From [Flavobacterium] thermophilum (GTDB taxonomy: Bacteria > Bacillota > Bacilli > Bacillales > Anoxybacillaceae), in contig UGGS01000001.1 of assembly GCA_900450595.1 (NCBI GenBank), forward strand, positions 2,294,001 to 2,358,000: a DNA stretch of 64,000 nucleotides, given 5' to 3'. This document shows positions 61,781 through 64,000 of the stretch, in pieces. Position numbers and translations under genes: made by a program. A model generated the notes under the pieces. It searched no databases and had not been told where the DNA came from. It was given only the letters and a program-made list of their open reading frames with translations. Within the stretch, counting starts at the first letter, position 1. Every line of letters starts with the position of its first letter.

Positions 61781-62680
61781 TCACCCTTTCAGCCGCCTGA
61801 CCCGCCGGTAAAGAAGGAACCCGGCGGAAGCGAGCATCAGTCCGGCCAACGTATAGGTCAAATACGGCGACGCCGTCTCCGGCAGTTTTTCCCCATACAT
61901 CTTTCCTTTCATCTCTACAGCGAGTAGCCCCGCGTCAATGCCTTTCTCCCCCGCGCGGACGATGTAGCCCGATGTCAACATCTCCCGCGTTATGGCGATA
62001 TCGGCGACCTCCTCGCCTTGGCGGTTGTACAATCGAATGCGGATCGGCTCCGCGCCGGCCGCCTTTATGTCCGGCTCGTCCGCCTCAAGTTCAAGCAAGC
62101 GAAGCCCCTCTTCCCACATCGCCCGCAGTTTGCGGCGCTCTGTTTCCGTCCACGGCCCTTCCGTCTCCGCAAACGGACGCAGCCGTTCGCGAAGCGCCGC
62201 CAGCCGCCCAGCCAATTGCGGGTCGTCAATCGAGGCGATATGGCGGGTGAAGGCGCGCACTTCTTGTTCCGTCATCCCGAGCGCCCCAAGCAAGTCGTTG
62301 ATTTGCTGCATGGCGGCGTTATGCTGTGAGTAAAAGCGGACGGCCCGGTCTAAGTCTTCAACAAATGTGTAGTCTTGCACCGTTTCGCCAAACTGGCCGA
62401 GCAGCGCCTCGAGCTCCTCAACCGTCAGCCCGTGCCGGCGCAGAACGGCATGAAGCCGCTCGTCAGTGATGGGTGTGCCGAGCCATTGTTTCATCTCATC
62501 CATGGTGCGAAAATCGGCGGCTGTCAAGCCGTATTGATCCAAATAAGCCAACAGGTCGCTCACTGTCCAGCCGACGCTCTCAGCATACTGCTCAAGCTCG
62601 CTTCGGCTGATGGCCGCCGCCCCAGCCGGAAACGAAGCGAAAACGGCGACAAGCACAGCCATTCCTAGCCATTGCCGCAT
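61781..62680 (-). CDS. Processed acidic surface protein with LPXTA sorting signal
   Basis: 299 residues from the ATG at 62680, after GGGAGGAAAAA. Signal peptide 1-24 (VFASFPAGAAA). The mature part is acidic and helical with repeated short motifs (YAESVGWTVSDLLAYLDQYG, HGLTVEELEALLGQFGETV). The C-terminus is a complete sorting signal: LPETA, a hydrophobic segment (SPYLTYTLAGLMLASAGFLL) and RRVRRLKG. The class D sortase encoded directly downstream is its likely enzyme. Family members are known only as sortase-D-linked acidic surface proteins. Confidence 0.87.
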   Translation of the reverse strand: MRQWLGMAVLVAVFASFPAGAAAISRSELEQYAESVGWTVSDLLAYLDQYGLTAADFRTMDEMKQWLGTPITDERLHAVLRRHGLTVEELEALLGQFGETVQDYTFVEDLDRAVRFYSQHNAAMQQINDLLGALGMTEQEVRAFTRHIASIDDPQLAGRLAALRERLRPFAETEGPWTETERRKLRAMWEEGLRLLELEADEPDIKAAGAEPIRIRLYNRQGEEVADIAITREMLTSGYIVRAGEKGIDAGLLAVEMKGKMYGEKLPETASPYLTYTLAGLMLASAGFLLYRRVRRLKG

Positions 62681-62783
62681 TCGTTTTTCCTCCCTTCCGC
62701 TTTCTTTGACGTACATTGGTAGTATTTTCCGAACATGCCGCTCTTATGTACGCCAACCAGCGAAAAAAAGAAGAAAGCTCGGC

Positions 62784-63020
62784 CTAGAGCGCTTGAACGT
62801 TCTCCCACCTACGCAAACGCTTAGAGATGGGAGATTCTCGGGGACACCTGCCATAAGGCAGACTGCCAGCCAGACCATTCCCGTCTGTCCCTGTGACTTG
62901 GCTGTTCCAACGAAGTCCTTCTTTCAAGATATTTTGAGCGGCGTTGGGGGACATCCATGATGGAAGACGCTGATTCATTCCCCCCTTCGGCTGATCGCGT
63001 GAAAGCGGGGGCTTCTCGGT
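62784..63020 (-). mobile_element. Decayed IS200/IS605-type remnant (tnpB end with hairpins)
   Basis: On the minus strand a frame reads NAAQNILKEGLRWNSQVTGT followed by DGNGLAGSLPYGRC, like the last RuvC motif (DVNAAxNIL) and tail of TnpB, but the rest of the gene is missing. A hairpin with CTCCCA / TGGGAG arms (about 62796-62835) resembles the right end of such elements, and a CCCCC / GGGGG hairpin lies at about 62980-63012. The remnant fills most of the 380-base gap between the surface-protein and aspartokinase genes. Confidence 0.5.
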
Positions 63021-63027
63021 ACATAAG

Positions 63028-63056
63028 AACAGGCGCCCGAGTTTCGGACGCCTGTT
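63028..63056 (-). terminator. Terminator of the aspartokinase gene
   Basis: AACAGGCG and CGCCTGTT with inner CCGA / TCGG form a stem of about 12 pairs with one mismatch, five bases after the stop codon. The minus-strand tail is only moderately U-rich. Confidence 0.75.
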
Positions 63057-63061
63057 TCGCG

Positions 63062-64000
63062 TTAGGAAAGGGGGCTTACGGTTGCCTGTTGGAAGTAGGC
63101 GTTGTACAAGGCGCGAACCGCCTCGTTGACGACTTCTTCTTTGACGCCGAACATCATGCTCACTTCGGACGAACCTTGGTTGATCATCTCCAAGTTGATG
63201 TTGGCGTCAGCGAGCGCAGTCGTGGCTTTCGCCGCCATCCCGATCGTTTTTTCCATCCCTTCGCCGACGACCATAATGAGCGCCAAGCCGTACTCAATCG
63301 TCACCTCATCGACGGCAAGCTCCTCGCGGATGCGGGCGAGGATGCGCTCCTCTTTTCCGTCCGCGAGCTGATCCGCCCGCAAGATGACCGACATGTTGTC
63401 GATGCCGGACGGCGTATGTTCGTAGGAGATGCCTTCGTCTTCTAAAATTTGCAGCACGCGCCGGCCAAAGCCAATCTCACGGTTCATTAAGTATTTGCTG
63501 ATGTTGATGCTGCAAAAGCCCGTGTCGCTCGCAATGCCGGCGACTGGTTCGTCGATATGATTGCGCTTGGCGACGATCCACGTGCCTGGAGCGGCCGGGT
63601 TGTTTGTGTTTTTTACGCAAACGGGGATGCCGGCGCGATAGACCGGCTCAAGCGCCTCGTCATGAAAGACGGAAAATCCGGAATACGACAGCTCACGCAT
63701 CTCGCGGTACGTGATTTCTTTCAACTTGCGGGCATCAGCGACGATCGACGGATTGACGCAATAAATCGAATCGACGTCGGTAAAGTTTTCGTACACGTCC
63801 GCTTTGACGCCCGCGGCGACGATCGAGCCCGTAATATCCGACCCGCCGCGCGGGAACGTGACGATATGGCCCGATCGGGAATAGCCGAAAAATCCCGGGA
63901 TGACCAAAACGCCGCGCCGTTCGCGCAGCTGCTTCAGTTTGTCGTACGACTCCGGCAGCACTTGGGCGTTGCCCGGCTCATCGGTGACGATGATGCCGGC
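63062..64000 (-). CDS. Aspartokinase, monofunctional ACT-domain type (5' end outside the window)
   Basis: The last 312 codons are present; the frame continues past base 64000 (GIIVTDEPGNAQVLPESYD is encoded at the edge). Kinase-domain motifs: FFGYSRSGHIVTFPRGGSD, VKADVYENFTDVDSIYCVNP, YREMRELSYSGFSVFHDEAL. Two ACT domains follow (about 150-220 and 235-305 of this fragment: SINISKYLMNREIGFGRRVL, VVGEGMEKTIGMAAKATTAL). The sequence is closest to B. subtilis YclM (aspartokinase III), regulated by lysine and threonine. It catalyses the first step from aspartate to lysine, threonine and methionine. Confidence 0.92.
   Translation of the reverse strand, partial: AGIIVTDEPGNAQVLPESYDKLKQLRERRGVLVIPGFFGYSRSGHIVTFPRGGSDITGSIVAAGVKADVYENFTDVDSIYCVNPSIVADARKLKEITYREMRELSYSGFSVFHDEALEPVYRAGIPVCVKNTNNPAAPGTWIVAKRNHIDEPVAGIASDTGFCSINISKYLMNREIGFGRRVLQILEDEGISYEHTPSGIDNMSVILRADQLADGKEERILARIREELAVDEVTIEYGLALIMVVGEGMEKTIGMAAKATTALADANINLEMINQGSSEVSMMFGVKEEVVNEAVRALYNAYFQQATVSPLS

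Overview
The window looks like the chromosome of a thermophilic Geobacillus, closest in character to the G. stearothermophilus / G. thermoleovorans group. Three things point there: an AmyS-type alpha-amylase with the G. stearothermophilus signal peptide and C-terminal extension, an S-layer gene whose first ~260 residues match SbsC of G. stearothermophilus, and GC-rich housekeeping genes with Bacillus-like ribosome binding sites. No rRNA, tRNA or CRISPR array was seen.

Region 1 (1-10.5 kb, minus strand) is a wall-polysaccharide operon: aminotransferase, Wzz, oxidoreductase, UDP-sugar 6-dehydrogenase, hexapeptide N-acetyltransferase, Wzx flippase, UDP-GlcNAc-type 2-epimerase, Wzy polymerase and the start of a further gene. 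The enzyme set equals the WbpA/B/E/D/I route to UDP-2,3-diacetamido-mannuronic acid, a sugar known from G. stearothermophilus secondary cell-wall polymer (SCWP). A WecA/TagO-type initiating transferase sits upstream. Divergent from it is secA2-slaP (10.7-14.1 kb), the accessory export pair tied to S-layer assembly.

Region 2 (14-30 kb, mostly minus) holds exported wall proteins: an S41 protease, a free SbsC-type anchor domain, a phosphodiester glycosidase, a CAP protein, a very large nuclease and an SbsC-anchored 5'-nucleotidase. An ISLre2-type element and two ISL3-type MITEs interrupt it.

Region 3 (30-53 kb) is accessory DNA: an IS630 relic, an AbiE toxin-antitoxin pair with a broken toxin, amylopullulanase and alpha-amylase around a shared CcpA/LacI-type control region, a 2',3'-cyclic nucleotidase, an IS1634 element, an IS66 (ISBst12-like) element, an IS605-type tnpB element and a three-gene XRE / ImmA-IrrE / PIN operon. 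The PIN gene is split by two insertions but can be rebuilt exactly in frame.

Region 4 (53-64 kb) has the S-layer gene, an NlpC/P60 wall hydrolase, ssbB, ywpF, a class D sortase with its LPXTA substrate and a partial aspartokinase.

The common theme is the cell surface: a charged polymer is made, the S-layer is exported through SecA2/SlaP, and proteins are held on the wall by at least two routes (SbsC-type N-terminal domain, sortase D), possibly three. The third would be a ~80-residue module found in five exported proteins here, which I do not recognise from a named family. Much of the accessory DNA shows recent decay: frameshifts, an amber codon, a tandem duplication, and direct repeats of 430, 285 and 126 bp.
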